64,000 nucleotides of DNA, taken from positions 5,580,001 through 5,644,000 of the forward strand of contig NZ_CP043046.1 in NCBI RefSeq assembly GCF_008119665.1. The letters run 5' to 3'. Positions 47,919 to 57,183 of the stretch are shown here, one piece after another. Position 1 is the first letter of the stretch; every line of letters begins with the position of its first letter. Both the position numbers and the translations under genes were made by a program. Origin of the DNA: Pigmentiphaga aceris. Lineage in GTDB: Bacteria; Pseudomonadota; Gammaproteobacteria; Burkholderiales; Burkholderiaceae_B. The notes under the pieces are model-generated. The model made no database searches and was not told the origin of the DNA. It was given only the letters and a program-made list of their open reading frames with translations.

Positions 47919-47948
47919 TTGCCGTGACGGCAACAGCCTGCCTACAAT
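47919..47948 (+). promoter_or_regulatory. Predicted birA promoter with an inverted repeat over the -35
   Basis: TTGCCG (47919-47924) and TACAAT (47943-47948) are 18 bases apart. TTGCCG-TGA-CGGCAA (47919-47933) is also a six-pair inverted repeat, so the -35 is part of a possible operator. Confidence 0.45.
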
Positions 47949-48032
47949 CGCATCAATTGGACACCAAGCCGCGTGTGTTGCCTTCCTGCTTTTGCCCTCC
48001 CACTGCCACGCGGCTGTCACCTTCCCTGCCCC

Positions 48033-48917
48033 ATGCCCGCTTTTTTTTCCCCCCTGGTTCTGCCAGCGCCAGCCGATCTAGCCCGCCAGGTGCGCGCAGC
48101 CTTGCCGCTGCAGGCCGAGGTCGTCTGGTCTTCAGAGACCGGTTCCACCAACGCCGATGTGCAGGCGCGTCTGCGCGCCCGCGACCTGTCGGCCGACAAC
48201 CAGCTGATTCTGCATGGCGCGCATATGCAGAACGCGGGGCGTGGCCGCGCAGGACGTGCGTTTCAGACCCAGCCCGGTGATGCCTTGTTGATGTCCGCAG
48301 GATTCCGGCTGCGTCTGCCCTTGGCTACGATGCCTGCACTGTCGATCGTCAGCGGGCTGGCGGCCTGCATGGCGATGGCGTCAACCCTGCCGTCGCCAGA
48401 AGGCTTGAAGCTGAAGTGGCCGAACGACTTGCTGTGGCAGGACGCCAAGCTGTCGGGCGTACTGGTGGAAAGTGTCATGCTGGGCCCGGTGACCGAGGGC
48501 TGCGCCGACGTGGGCGTGGTGATAGGCATGGGCACCAACCTGCGCGGTGCCGACGCCATGTCGGCCTACCTGGGACGGGCGATTGCCGATTGGCAGCAGA
48601 CGGGTGGCTCCCAGGACGCCTGTGAGCTGGTCTGCACCATCGCGTTGGCCTGGCATGCCGCCGTGCAGCGTTTTGTCACCGGGGGTCTGGACGGATTTCT
48701 GGAAGACTTTGCCCGCTACGACGCCTTGCTGGGCCGCCCGGTACGGGTGATCGACGGCGAGCGACTGCTTTTCGAGGGCAATGCTGCGGGTCTGGACCCC
48801 AGCGGCCGCCTGCGGGTCTTGACCGCGCAAGGTGAGCAATTGGTGACTGTGGGCGATGTGTCGGTGCGCGCCCAGACTTCCCCGTCGAATACCGGGGTTA
48901 CCGGAGCCACGCAATGA
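48033..48917 (+). CDS. birA: Biotin--[acetyl-CoA-carboxylase] ligase, without DNA-binding domain
   Basis: Class I biotin protein ligase of 294 residues that makes biotinoyl-AMP and attaches biotin to carboxylases. Motifs are SSETGSTNADVQARL, AGRGRAGRAFQTQPG (biotin/ATP loop), LKWPNDLLWQDAKLSGVLVE in two parts, and GVVIGMGTNLRG. The helix-turn-helix of E. coli BirA is absent, so it cannot be the biotin repressor. ATG 48033 is used as the family alignment begins within 30 residues. Its stop overlaps the coaX start (ATGA). Confidence 0.92.
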   Translation: MPAFFSPLVLPAPADLARQVRAALPLQAEVVWSSETGSTNADVQARLRARDLSADNQLILHGAHMQNAGRGRAGRAFQTQPGDALLMSAGFRLRLPLATMPALSIVSGLAACMAMASTLPSPEGLKLKWPNDLLWQDAKLSGVLVESVMLGPVTEGCADVGVVIGMGTNLRGADAMSAYLGRAIADWQQTGGSQDACELVCTIALAWHAAVQRFVTGGLDGFLEDFARYDALLGRPVRVIDGERLLFEGNAAGLDPSGRLRVLTAQGEQLVTVGDVSVRAQTSPSNTGVTGATQ

Positions 48918-49822
48918 TGCTGCTACTCGATAGCGGCAACAGCCGGCTCAAGGTGGCGCTGGTTTGTCAGGATGCGGCGGGCGTGTGGCAATACGCCGCC
49001 GAGCCGGTTGCGCTGACCCACGATGCAGTGGAAACCGAATTGCCGACATGGGTGGCGGAACGGTTGGCTGAGCGGTTGGCCGAGCCGTCACCAGCAGGAT
49101 TGGCCGCACACGTTGCTACACAAGCCACCGCTTCTCTTGCCTTGACCGGATCATTGCAAGGGGCCATTGGCGTGAACGTTGCCGGCCCGCAGGCTGCCGA
49201 GCGCATTGCGCGCGCGCTGTTGCCCTGCGGAATCGGCAGCATCGATTGGCAGATACCGGGCGACGCGACGCTGGGACTGCGCAATGGCTATCGCGTCCCG
49301 ACCCAGCTGGGCTCGGACCGCTGGATGGGGCTGGTGGGTATCTGGACATCCGTGGATGTGCAGACTGCACCGGCAAGCGGCCAGCAGCCTCGCCAGTTGG
49401 TGAACTTCGGCACCGCCACCACCGTGGACACGATTTCCCCTGATGGCGTGTTTGTCGGCGGGTTGATCGTGCCCGGCTGGAACCTGATGCGCGATGCGCT
49501 GGCGCAACGCACTGCGCAGTTGCCCACCGCCGCAGGCAGTGTGCTGGACTTCCCTGCCGACACCCACGACGCGATTACATCGGGCAGTGCAGCAGCGCAA
49601 GCGGGTGCCGTGTTGCGCCAGTGGATGATTGCGCGCGCCCGCTTCGGTGCCCCGCCTGCGCTATATATAACGGGGGGTGCATCCGATGCAGTGATTGCCG
49701 AGATCGCGCAGTTGCTGGCGTTGACCGGGGTGCTTGTCCCCCTTCACCGCGTGGCCCACCCGGTGCTCGACGGCCTGCGCGCAGTGCTTCGACAGCGGGC
49801 CAATCACGCGATTGGCGCATGA
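48914..49822 (+). CDS. coaX: Type III pantothenate kinase (Baf)
   Basis: Phosphorylates pantothenate, the first step of coenzyme A synthesis. The 302-residue product has the phosphate-binding opening LLLDSGNSRLKVAL with Asp6, GSDRWMGLVGIW, the nucleotide motif LVNFGTATTVDTISPDGVF and GGLIVPGWNLMRDAL. Its Bordetella counterpart was first described as Bvg accessory factor. A 12-bp duplication gives AERLAERLAE near residue 50. It is translationally coupled to birA. Confidence 0.93.
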   Translation: MMLLLDSGNSRLKVALVCQDAAGVWQYAAEPVALTHDAVETELPTWVAERLAERLAEPSPAGLAAHVATQATASLALTGSLQGAIGVNVAGPQAAERIARALLPCGIGSIDWQIPGDATLGLRNGYRVPTQLGSDRWMGLVGIWTSVDVQTAPASGQQPRQLVNFGTATTVDTISPDGVFVGGLIVPGWNLMRDALAQRTAQLPTAAGSVLDFPADTHDAITSGSAAAQAGAVLRQWMIARARFGAPPALYITGGASDAVIAEIAQLLALTGVLVPLHRVAHPVLDGLRAVLRQRANHAIGA

Positions 49823-49848
49823 CCGCAACATGACAAATGAGATCAACA

Positions 49849-49878
49849 CTGACGCCACGGCGGCACGCCTCCTATAAT
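49849..49878 (+). promoter_or_regulatory. Predicted promoter of the SPOR-domain gene
   Basis: CTGACG (49849-49854) and a perfect -10 TATAAT (49873-49878) are spaced by 18 bases, and the start codon lies 41 bases further on. The gene is therefore likely transcribed apart from birA-coaX. Confidence 0.5.
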
Positions 49879-49918
49879 CGATCGGGACAGCGGGTGCGGG
49901 CCCGCAGCGTGGCGGCTT

Positions 49919-50755
49919 ATGCGTGTGGTTTTTGTGGTGTTTCTGCTTGCCAATGTGCTGTTGCTTGCCTTCGGGCGGCAGTGGCTGGGCATCGCACCGC
50001 CTGCACAATCGGGGCGCGATCCAGAACGGATAACGCAACAGGTGCGCCCGGATGCGATTCGCCTGGGCACACCGGTCGATGTCGATGGGCTTGGCGTGAA
50101 GACCGCTGCGGCGGCAGCCACCGTTTCCGCTCCGCCCGCCCCTGTGCCGCCCCCCCGCACCACGGTTACCCCCGTCCCGACACCGCCTGAACCCGCACCG
50201 GCGATTACACCGGTTGCCGACACACAAACGGCGGCGCTAGTTGCGCCTGCGACACCTGCCGCAACACCCGCCATGCAGATCGCCACCACAGCCGCCCCCG
50301 TTCCGGCCTGCATGGAATGGGGCAGCTTTGCCGATACCGAATTGGCTCAGGCCTTGGTCTGGCTGTCAGCCCGCTTCCCGCAACTGACGGTCAACACCCG
50401 ACGCGGCGAGGAAGCGCAGTCGTGGATGGTGCGTATTCCGCCGCTGCGCAACGCCGCCGCCGCACAGGCGCGTGCCGCATCCTTGCGTCAGCAAGGGATC
50501 GAAGATGTGTTTGTGTTCCAGGACCCGGGCCCCAACCAGCATGCGGTGTCGCTGGGCTTGTTCCGGTCCGAAGAAGGTGCACGGCGCTTCATGGAGTCGC
50601 TGAACTCCAAGCGCGTGGCTGGCGCACAGCTGGTGGCACGTTCGAATGTGCGTACCTGGCTGACCCTGCGGCCGGTATCGGCACAAGTGCGCGACGGGCT
50701 GGAAGCGGGCCGCAGCAGCTTCCCGACCCACACGCTGCGAGAATGCCAGGCCTGA
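49919..50755 (+). CDS. SPOR-domain membrane protein
   Basis: 278-residue bitopic protein. One N-terminal helix (VVFVVFLLANVLLLAFG) is followed by a Pro/Ala-rich linker (about 60-125). A C-terminal SPOR-like domain follows (CMEWGSFADTELAQALVWLS; VRIPPLRNAAAAQARAASLR; VFQDPGPNQHAVSLGLFRSE). SPOR domains bind denuded glycan strands and often place proteins at the division septum. The exact role of this one is unknown. It lies after birA-coaX, an arrangement I recall from other Burkholderiales, and converges on hldC. Confidence 0.82.
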   Translation: MRVVFVVFLLANVLLLAFGRQWLGIAPPAQSGRDPERITQQVRPDAIRLGTPVDVDGLGVKTAAAAATVSAPPAPVPPPRTTVTPVPTPPEPAPAITPVADTQTAALVAPATPAATPAMQIATTAAPVPACMEWGSFADTELAQALVWLSARFPQLTVNTRRGEEAQSWMVRIPPLRNAAAAQARAASLRQQGIEDVFVFQDPGPNQHAVSLGLFRSEEGARRFMESLNSKRVAGAQLVARSNVRTWLTLRPVSAQVRDGLEAGRSSFPTHTLRECQA

Positions 50756-50765
50756 TCGGGCTGCA

Positions 50766-50790
50766 TCAGGCGCAGACGGCAAGCGCCTGA
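50766..50790. terminator. Hairpin between convergent SPOR and hldC genes
   Basis: TCAGGCGC (50766-50773) pairs with GCGCCTGA (50783-50790) over nine bases. It lies midway between the two convergent stops and may act in both directions, though no long T-run is present. Confidence 0.5.
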
Positions 50791-50844
50791 AGGCCTAGTT
50801 TCAGGCTGAAATCCAGGCCGGTGCGCACCCCAGCCCACTCAGAC

Positions 50845-51327
50845 TTATTGCGCACCCCGAATCTTCTGCACCAGCTTGGTGGTGGAACGGGCGTGCTCAA
50901 ACGGAATTGCCACCGCATCCCCGCCCCAGCTGCGAACCAGCGCGGTTTCCGGCAGACGTTCCATGTCGTAATCACCGCCTTTGACGATCAGATCGGGCTT
51001 CAGGGCACCGATCACGGCTTCGGGCGTGTCTTCGTCAAAGAAGCACACCGCCCCCACGCAGGCCATTGCCGCCAGCAAGGCAGCACGATCATCCTCGTTG
51101 TTCAGCGGCCGGTCCGGCCCCTTGCCCAGCCTGCGCGCCGATGCATCGGAATTGATCGCCACCACCAGCGTGCCGCCCAACTGTGCCGCCGCATCCAGAT
51201 AGGTCACATGCCCGCGATGCAGGATGTCGAACACGCCGTTGGTGAACACCAGCGGACGCGGCCACTGGCTGGCCTGGGCCAGCAAGGCGTCGCGAGACAA
51301 AATCTTGGATTCAAAACGGGCAGACAT
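50845..51327 (-). CDS. hldC: D-glycero-beta-D-manno-heptose 1-phosphate adenylyltransferase
   Basis: Nucleotidyltransferase of 160 residues that activates heptose-1-phosphate to ADP-heptose for the lipopolysaccharide inner core. It has the HxGH motif (His37 and His40 in DILHRGHVTYLD), the SIRxxx-like region NSDASARRLGKGPDRPLNN and KPDLIVKGGDYDMERLPE. E. coli fuses this activity to the kinase (HldE); here it is stand-alone (RfaE2 type). ATG 51327 has AAGG six bases upstream. Confidence 0.93.
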   Translation of the reverse strand: MSARFESKILSRDALLAQASQWPRPLVFTNGVFDILHRGHVTYLDAAAQLGGTLVVAINSDASARRLGKGPDRPLNNEDDRAALLAAMACVGAVCFFDEDTPEAVIGALKPDLIVKGGDYDMERLPETALVRSWGGDAVAIPFEHARSTTKLVQKIRGAQ

Positions 51328-51354
51328 GACAGGCCTTGGAAATGACATGAAGCG

Positions 51355-51405
51355 GCGCGGGCAGGACCGGGCAGTCCCAGCCCGCGCGGGGTGACCCCAC
51401 GCGGG
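51355..51405 (-). terminator. GC-rich stem-loops after the symporter gene
   Basis: GCGCGGGC (51355-51362) pairs with GCCCGCGC (51380-51387), and the alternative CCCGCG (51381-51386) with CGCGGG (51400-51405) encloses GGGTGACCCC. They lie just past the symporter stop and could end its transcript or be alternative structures. No T-run is present. Confidence 0.45.
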
Positions 51406-51415
51406 CCAGACCCGA

Positions 51416-52849
51416 TCAGATGGCGGGGTGCAGCGAGGGTTTCACACGGGTGCGCAGCACCTGCGGCAGCAGGCTGCCCAGCACCATGGCGACCAGCCCC
51501 GTAAGCAGGCCGGCAAGCGCTGGCGGGAAGGCCTCCGCCCACAGCATCTTGCACGTCAGCCAGGCGGCGGTGCCCAGAATGGCCGACAGCAAAGCCCCCT
51601 GGGTGGTGGCGCGCTTCCAGTACAGGCCGAACACCAGCGGAATGAAGGCACCCACCAGCGTAACCGTATAGGCACCGGCCACCATCTCATAGATGCTGTC
51701 GGTGGAATGCAGGGCGAACACCAGCACGCAGGCCGTGAATGCCACCATCGAGGCGCGCAGCGAGAACAGGAACTGCTTGTCGTTCATGTTCGGGCGGAAG
51801 TGACGCAAGATGTTTTCGGCGAAGGTGGTCGACGGAGCCAGCAAGGTGGCCGAGGCGGTCGACATGATGGCCGACAGCAAGGCACCAAAGAAGAACACCT
51901 GCGCAATCACCGGCATGTGGCCAAGAATCAGGTTCGGCAGCACCTTCTGCGGGTCATCGGCCAGCAGCGTCTTGACCTCTTCGGGCATGATGGTGAACGC
52001 CGATACCGCGATGTACATCGGCACGAAGGCGAACAGCAGGTAGCAGATGCCGCCGATGATGGGGCCGCGACGCGCGGAATCCACGTTGTTGGCCGACATG
52101 ACGCGCTGATAGACGTCCTGCTGGGGAATCGACCCGAACATCATTGTCACAAGCGCAGCAAAGAAGAACAGCGCATCGTGTGGCGTTGCCAGCGACGGCG
52201 GCTTGAGCAGGTCCCGGCTGCTGGCTTGCGCCATCACCACGTCGATGCCGCCGACCATGCCGGTGGCGATCCAGGCAATCGCGATCAGGCCGACCACCAC
52301 CACGATCATCTGCAGGAAGTCGGTGATGGCCACCGACCACATGCCGCCGAACATGGTGTGCACCAGCACGATGATGATGCCGATGATCATGCCCATTTCC
52401 TGTGAGAACAGGTCGGGTGCCAGCATGTGAAAGACCAGTCCCAGCGCCTTGACCTGGGCTGCGACCCAGCCCAGGTAGGACAGAATGATCACCACGCTCA
52501 TCAGGATTTCCACCACGGTGCCGTAACGCTCGCGGTAGTAGGAGCCAATGGTCAGCAGATTGAGTTTGTAGAGCCGACCGGCGAAGAACAGGCCGACCAC
52601 CACCAGACACAGCGAGGCACCGAACGGGTCTTCGACCACCCCGGAAATGCCTTTCTGGATGAATACCGACGACACGCCCAGCACCAGTTCGGAACCGAAC
52701 CAGGTCGCGAAGGTGGTCGTGACCACCATATACAAGGGCAGCGCGCGGCTGGCCATTGCGTAGTCAGACGAGTTTTTCACCCACTTGGTGGCGTAGAGGC
52801 CAACGGCGACCGAGGCCAACAGATATAGCGCAACAAACCCAATGACCAT
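51416..52849 (-). CDS. Sodium:solute symporter (SSS family)
   Basis: 477-residue secondary transporter with about 13 membrane helices in the LeuT-like SSS fold. Signs are the opening [76 protein letters not shown] and [20 protein letters not shown] (sodium-site region). ATG 52849 begins the first helix, and GGGAGG lies about 11 bases upstream. An in-frame extension to 53026 encodes nothing typical. The substrate cannot be told from sequence; proline-like, pantothenate-like and solute-sensing members all exist. Confidence 0.88.
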   Translation of the reverse strand: MVIGFVALYLLASVAVGLYATKWVKNSSDYAMASRALPLYMVVTTTFATWFGSELVLGVSSVFIQKGISGVVEDPFGASLCLVVVGLFFAGRLYKLNLLTIGSYYRERYGTVVEILMSVVIILSYLGWVAAQVKALGLVFHMLAPDLFSQEMGMIIGIIIVLVHTMFGGMWSVAITDFLQMIVVVVGLIAIAWIATGMVGGIDVVMAQASSRDLLKPPSLATPHDALFFFAALVTMMFGSIPQQDVYQRVMSANNVDSARRGPIIGGICYLLFAFVPMYIAVSAFTIMPEEVKTLLADDPQKVLPNLILGHMPVIAQVFFFGALLSAIMSTASATLLAPSTTFAENILRHFRPNMNDKQFLFSLRASMVAFTACVLVFALHSTDSIYEMVAGAYTVTLVGAFIPLVFGLYWKRATTQGALLSAILGTAAWLTCKMLWAEAFPPALAGLLTGLVAMVLGSLLPQVLRTRVKPSLHPAI

Positions 52850-53153
52850 GGTGAACGGCCGCCTCCCTATATTTTTTGTGAAAAAACCGCGCGAGTATCG
52901 CACAGCCATGGCCGTCGTCCGACGGCTTTTTTTTCGCTTGACCGAAGGTGAATCTGCCTGCGCCCGATCGCCGTATAGGCCTGCTGCCAGGCGGACAAAC
53001 CGTTCGGCGGCAGATTCTTCACCCATGCGGGAGTATGCCGTTAACCCTGATATCCGGCCATGGTGTCGTGCAAGGGCAATCCATCGTCAGGATGATCCTC
53101 ATGCGCGCCTGTCCGGCTCCCCCAGCCGATCGATTCACCCACAAGAAGTTTTC
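52850..53153. other. Divergent intergenic region between symporter and chemoreceptor
   Basis: This 304-base gap holds an AT-rich stretch near 52867-52886 that could carry the symporter promoter. It also holds an intrinsic-terminator structure at 52911-52934 and the octamer GCCGTTAA at 53037-53044. I see no coding potential of its own. Confidence 0.6.
52911..52934 (+). terminator. Orphan intrinsic terminator upstream of the first chemoreceptor
   Basis: GCCGTC (52911-52916) pairs with GACGGC (52921-52926), and eight T follow directly. It has terminator form on the plus strand, but no plus-strand gene ends here, since the symporter runs the other way. It may end a short RNA, antisense transcription across the symporter, or a regulated leader. 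Confidence 0.65.
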
Positions 53154-54776
53154 ATGAAAATCTCTGTCCGCCTGACCATCATGGTCTTGGTTGCCACGCT
53201 CGGACTGGCGGCATTCGCCACCGTCGCCCTGGTTTCGCTGCGCCAGGCCATGATGAGCGAACGCCAAGCGTCAATCAGCTTGCTGGTCAAGCTGGCCGCC
53301 CAGCAGATCGACAGTTTCCGTGCCCTGGAAAAGTCCGGCCAATTGAGCCGGGCCGATGCCCAACTGCGCGCACGTGAGGCGGTACGCGGACTGCGCGACG
53401 GCGACAACTTCGTATTTGTGCGCAATATTGCCGACAACATGCTGATGGTCCACCGCGACCCCAAGCGGGAAGGCACCATCGACCCGGGCAGCAAACAACC
53501 CGACGGCCGCACCACCAGCCAGGTGTATCTGGACGCCTTGAAGGCAGCCGGTGGCGACAGCGCCACGGTCAATATCGCCGCCAAACACCCCTTGACGGGT
53601 GAAATGGAAGACAAGGTCAACGGCCTGTACCGTATCGCCGACTGGAACTGGCTGATCGGCTTTGGTCTGTATGTTGACGACATCGAAGCCGCATTCTGGA
53701 AATACGCCACCCTCTTCGCCGCAGCCGGCCTGGTGGCCGTGCTGCTGGTGGCCTGTATTGCCTTTGCCATGGCGCGCAGCATCACCCGCCAACTGGGCGG
53801 CGAACCGGCCTATGCCGTGCAGGTAGCCCGCGACATCGCCAACGGCGACCTGCGCCAGGCCCCGCAACTGCACGGCCGCCCAGACAGCCTGCTAGGCGTG
53901 ATGGCACAAATGCAGATCAGCCTGCGCCAGATGATCGAAACCATCCAGCACAGCGCCCATTCGCTTGCCCAGGCCAGCACCCAGCTGATTTCGCAGATCA
54001 AGCAGATCAGCGATGCATCGGTGCAGTCTTCAGACGCCACCTCGTCAACCGCCGCCGCCATCGAACAGATGTCGGTCAGCGTGGACCAGATTTCCGCCAA
54101 CGCGCGCGAAACCCGCGACAGCGCCAACGAATCGGCCTCGGTCGCGCAGGAAGGCGAACATTTGATCAATGACGTCTCACAGGAAATCGAAGGCGTGTCG
54201 CGCCAGATTGGTGCATCGTCGGTATTGATCGGCGAACTGGCCAATCGCACGCGCGAGATCGGTAGCATTGCCAATGTCATCAAGGAAATCGCCGGGCAGA
54301 CCAATCTGCTGGCACTGAACGCGTCGATCGAAGCGGCGCGCGCAGGCGAACATGGCCGTGGTTTTGCCGTGGTGGCCGACGAAGTACGCAACCTGGCCGA
54401 ACGCACGGCCAAGGCTACGTCTGAGATCAACGACATGCTGGATCGCATCCAGAATGAAACCGGGTCGGTGGTGCAGAGCATGGAAGCGATCACGCCGCAG
54501 GTCGGCCGCAGCGTGTCCAAAGCCGGCGAGGCAGCGGAGTCGATGAAGCGCATCAATGCAGCATCGAATGCGGTTCTCGGGCATATTCACGACGTTGCGC
54601 ACGCCACGTCGGAACAAAGCGCAGCGGGTGCCAGCATTGCCGCCAACGTGGAACGCATTGCCAGCATGGTGGAAGCCTCGGTTACCGCCACGCGCGCAGC
54701 CAATGACAACGTTGCCGCGCTGGAAAACCTGGCCAATGGACTGCGCGACTCGGTGTCGCGCTTCAAGCTGGCCTGA
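53154..54776 (+). CDS. Methyl-accepting chemotaxis protein with single-Cache sensor (copy 1)
   Basis: 540-residue chemoreceptor. The first membrane helix ([20 protein letters not shown]) is followed by a periplasmic sCache domain ([60 protein letters not shown]), typical of sensors for small carboxylates. A second helix near 190-212, a HAMP-like segment and the signalling hairpin follow ([40 protein letters not shown]). There is no C-terminal NWETF-type tether for CheR. ATG 53154 starts the signal-anchor helix; the open frame extends further upstream but without similarity. It resembles copy 2 end to end. Confidence 0.93.
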   Translation: MKISVRLTIMVLVATLGLAAFATVALVSLRQAMMSERQASISLLVKLAAQQIDSFRALEKSGQLSRADAQLRAREAVRGLRDGDNFVFVRNIADNMLMVHRDPKREGTIDPGSKQPDGRTTSQVYLDALKAAGGDSATVNIAAKHPLTGEMEDKVNGLYRIADWNWLIGFGLYVDDIEAAFWKYATLFAAAGLVAVLLVACIAFAMARSITRQLGGEPAYAVQVARDIANGDLRQAPQLHGRPDSLLGVMAQMQISLRQMIETIQHSAHSLAQASTQLISQIKQISDASVQSSDATSSTAAAIEQMSVSVDQISANARETRDSANESASVAQEGEHLINDVSQEIEGVSRQIGASSVLIGELANRTREIGSIANVIKEIAGQTNLLALNASIEAARAGEHGRGFAVVADEVRNLAERTAKATSEINDMLDRIQNETGSVVQSMEAITPQVGRSVSKAGEAAESMKRINAASNAVLGHIHDVAHATSEQSAAGASIAANVERIASMVEASVTATRAANDNVAALENLANGLRDSVSRFKLA

Positions 54777-54790
54777 TTGGACAGGGGCGC

Positions 54791-54820
54791 GCACGTCGGT
54801 TGGAATCGACGTGCCGTCTT
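54791..54820 (+). terminator. Terminator-like hairpin after chemoreceptor copy 1
   Basis: GCACGTCG (54791-54798) pairs with CGACGTGC (54807-54814) over an eight-base loop, followed by CGTCTT. It lies 15 bases past the stop. A smaller inverted repeat AGCTGAG-A-CTCAGCT follows at 54823-54837. Confidence 0.6.
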
Positions 54821-54984
54821 ACAGCTGAGACTCAGCTAACGCTTTTGTATGATTTCTGCCCTGGGAAATAGCTCGTATTCTCGGCGCCCGACGCGGCATC
54901 AGACGTGTTCGTCGTGAACGCGTCCCTATTTTGGTCAGTCTGGCCAAGACGCCGTGCCGCGTCTTATCCAGAGAATGACCTGAT

Positions 54985-55258
54985 ATGAAAATTTCCATCC
55001 GACTGACCCTCATGCTGCTGGCTGCCGCGCAGTGCATGCAACGGCAGCGATTTCATCTTCACACGTAGCATGCTGCTGGTTCGCGGTGCCCCAGCCCGCG
55101 CAGGCAAGGTCGACTCGGACAACCCTCACAGAGCCCGTGTCCCGGGCATGGTCGAAGCATCGGTGGCCGCCACCCGGGCAGCCAACGACAACGTGACGGC
55201 ACTCGATGTGTTGGCGGCCGAACTCCGGGACTCAGTGGCGAGATTCAAGCTGTCTTGA
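54985..55258 (+). pseudogene. Remnant of a third chemoreceptor gene
   Basis: ATG 54985 opens MKISIRLTLMLLAAA, the same start as the two intact receptors. About 45 bases on, in a different frame, comes NGSDFIFTRSMLLVR, which matches the Cache stretch [10 protein letters not shown]...MLMVH of copy 1. After a short scrambled part, the frame continues as [15 protein letters not shown] and ends RDSVARFKLS, the extreme C terminus of the family. Most of the gene, about 1.3 kb, is missing, and the pieces are joined by deletions and a frameshift. It cannot make a receptor. It lies between the two intact copies on the same strand. Confidence 0.85.
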
Positions 55259-55357
55259 TCCTGCTCGTGTCTGCCCGATGGACTACTCGGCAGTTCAATT
55301 TACCCGTAAAAAAATCTACCTCTACGTAGTACTACAGATTGATTTTCTGAAATACGA

Positions 55358-55365
55358 GCCGTTAA
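55358..55365 (+). promoter_or_regulatory. Possible flagellar (sigma-28) -10 element of chemoreceptor copy 2
   Basis: GCCGTTAA differs by one base from the sigma-28 -10 GCCGATAA, and the eight bases 11 upstream (TTGATTTT) loosely resemble TAAAGTTT. The same octamer lies at 53037-53044 ahead of copy 1, but without a matching -35. The start codon is 94 bases downstream. Confidence 0.35.
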
Positions 55366-55458
55366 GAGGATGACTATCGGGTTTTCCCTACTGCACATGC
55401 AGTGCATTGCGGCAAAGGCGCTGATGGCCTTCGCCCGCATTACCAAAGCGGTTCATTC

Positions 55459-57081
55459 ATGAAAATATCTACTCGATTGGCCATCATGGTCATCGCAGCA
55501 GCACTTGGCCTGGTGGCCTTTGCCGGCGCAGCCCTGTTTTCGCTGCGCACAGCGATGCTGGAAGAGCGTCGAGACTCGGTCGAACAAAGCGTCAAGATGG
55601 CGGGCAACCTGATCGATGCCTACCGTGCACGGGAAAAATCGGGCGAATTCAACCAAGCCGATGCGCAATCCCGGGCGACCGATGCGATCCGCGCCCTGCG
55701 CGATGGCCGCAATTTCATGTTCGTTCGCCGCATGTCGGACAGCATGGTCCTGGTTCACCTTGATCCGAAACGCGAAGGCACGTTCGATCCGGGCAGCAAG
55801 CAACCCGACGGGCGTACCACCGGGCAAATGTTCATCGATGCAGTCAAACAGACCGGTGGCAAGTTCACCTACGTGAACGTCATGAGCGGTAACAGCGCAA
55901 CCGGAGCAATGGTGCCGCAGCTTGTGGGCATTCAGCAGGTTCCTGAATGGAACTGGTTGTTGGGCACCAGCCTGAACACCCAGGATGTGGAAACCGAGTT
56001 CTGGCGATATGCGTTCGGGTTCGGCATTGGCGGCCTGATCGCGTTGCTGGTGATCGGTGGCATTGCGTTTTCGATGGCACGCAGCATCAGCCGTCAGTTG
56101 GGGGGCGAGCCAGCGTATGCGGTCATGGTGGTGCGCGAAATCGCAAACGGCGACCTGAGCCGCGTACCGCGCGCCAAGGTGCGCCCGGACAGCCTGCTGG
56201 GGTCGATGGTGCAGATGCAGGCCAACCTGCGCCAGATGATCGCCACCATCAAACAAGGGTCGGTGTCATTGTCTGCCGCCAGCAGCCAGCTGAGCGCGCA
56301 GATGACGCAGATCAACCATGCATCGGTGCAGTCGTCCGAAGCGACGGCATCGACGGCGGCAGCGATCGAGCAGATGGCTGTGAGCGTCGACCAGATTTCG
56401 AACAATGCCCGCGAAACCCGCGAAAGCGCGGTGTCGTCGGCAACTGCGGCCACGGAAGGCGAACACCTGATCAACGACGTGTCGCAGGAAATCGAAGGCG
56501 TTGCCAACCAGATCGCCAGCTCGTCGACCCTGATCGGTCAGTTGGCCAAACGCACGCACGATATCGGCAGCATTGCCAACGTCATCAAGGAAATCGCGGG
56601 CCAGACCAACCTGCTGGCGCTCAATGCATCGATCGAGGCGGCGCGTGCCGGTGAACATGGCCGCGGTTTTGCGGTGGTGGCCGATGAAGTGCGCAATCTG
56701 GCCGAACGCACGACCAAGGCCACGGCCGAAATCGACACCATGCTGGATCGTATCCAGCAAGACACCGGTTCCGTGGTGCAGAGCATGGAAGACATCACCC
56801 CGCAGGTGGGTCGCAGTGTGAGCAAGGCCGGTGCTGCCGCCGATGCGCTGAAGCGGATCAATACCGCGTCGAGCGAGGCACTGGAACACATTCACGACGT
56901 GGCCAACGCGACGTCTGAACAAAGCCTGGCCAGCGCCAACATTGCGGCCAACGTGGAACGCATCGCCGTCATGGTGGAAGAGTCAGTGGCTGCCACGCGT
57001 GCAGCCAACGACAATGTGATCGCGCTGGACTCGCTGGCGACCGATCTGCAAAACGCCGTGTCGCGGTTCAAGCTGCCTTGA
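55459..57081 (+). CDS. Methyl-accepting chemotaxis protein with single-Cache sensor (copy 2)
   Basis: 540 residues, exactly the length of copy 1 and alignable throughout. The signal-anchor helix ([20 protein letters not shown]) is followed by the sCache domain ([60 protein letters not shown]). Then come the second helix ([20 protein letters not shown]) and the conserved hairpin [20 protein letters not shown]. Differences from copy 1 concentrate in the membrane-distal sensor ([20 protein letters not shown] versus a different stretch), so the ligands may differ. ATG 55459 begins the anchor helix. No CheR tether is present. Confidence 0.93.
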   Translation: MKISTRLAIMVIAAALGLVAFAGAALFSLRTAMLEERRDSVEQSVKMAGNLIDAYRAREKSGEFNQADAQSRATDAIRALRDGRNFMFVRRMSDSMVLVHLDPKREGTFDPGSKQPDGRTTGQMFIDAVKQTGGKFTYVNVMSGNSATGAMVPQLVGIQQVPEWNWLLGTSLNTQDVETEFWRYAFGFGIGGLIALLVIGGIAFSMARSISRQLGGEPAYAVMVVREIANGDLSRVPRAKVRPDSLLGSMVQMQANLRQMIATIKQGSVSLSAASSQLSAQMTQINHASVQSSEATASTAAAIEQMAVSVDQISNNARETRESAVSSATAATEGEHLINDVSQEIEGVANQIASSSTLIGQLAKRTHDIGSIANVIKEIAGQTNLLALNASIEAARAGEHGRGFAVVADEVRNLAERTTKATAEIDTMLDRIQQDTGSVVQSMEDITPQVGRSVSKAGAAADALKRINTASSEALEHIHDVANATSEQSLASANIAANVERIAVMVEESVAATRAANDNVIALDSLATDLQNAVSRFKLP

Positions 57082-57109
57082 TAAGAAGGTCGTTGATCGG
57101 CGATTCATT

Positions 57110-57145
57110 GGCAATTCATCGGCGTGTAATCGTCGGTGAATTGCC
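57110..57145 (+). other. Inverted repeat after chemoreceptor copy 2
   Basis: GGCAATTCA (57110-57118) pairs with TGAATTGCC (57137-57145), and the inner bases can extend the stem. It lies between the convergent receptor and ubiB genes and may act as a terminator, although no T-run follows. Confidence 0.5.
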
Positions 57146-57183
57146 GGTGTGAGCGCCGATTCAAGCGCTCCCTCTATCCCCGA

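Noticed and set aside
49060..49090. Tandem repeat inside coaX as a phase-variation tract
   Set aside because: There are two 12-bp copies encoding AERLAERLAE in frame; a change would not shift the frame, and the helix is surface-type.
52842..53153. In-frame upstream extension of chemoreceptor copy 1 by 104 codons
   Set aside because: The extension is Arg/Pro-rich, contains the terminator structure and has no similarity to copy 2, which starts at the same MKIS position.
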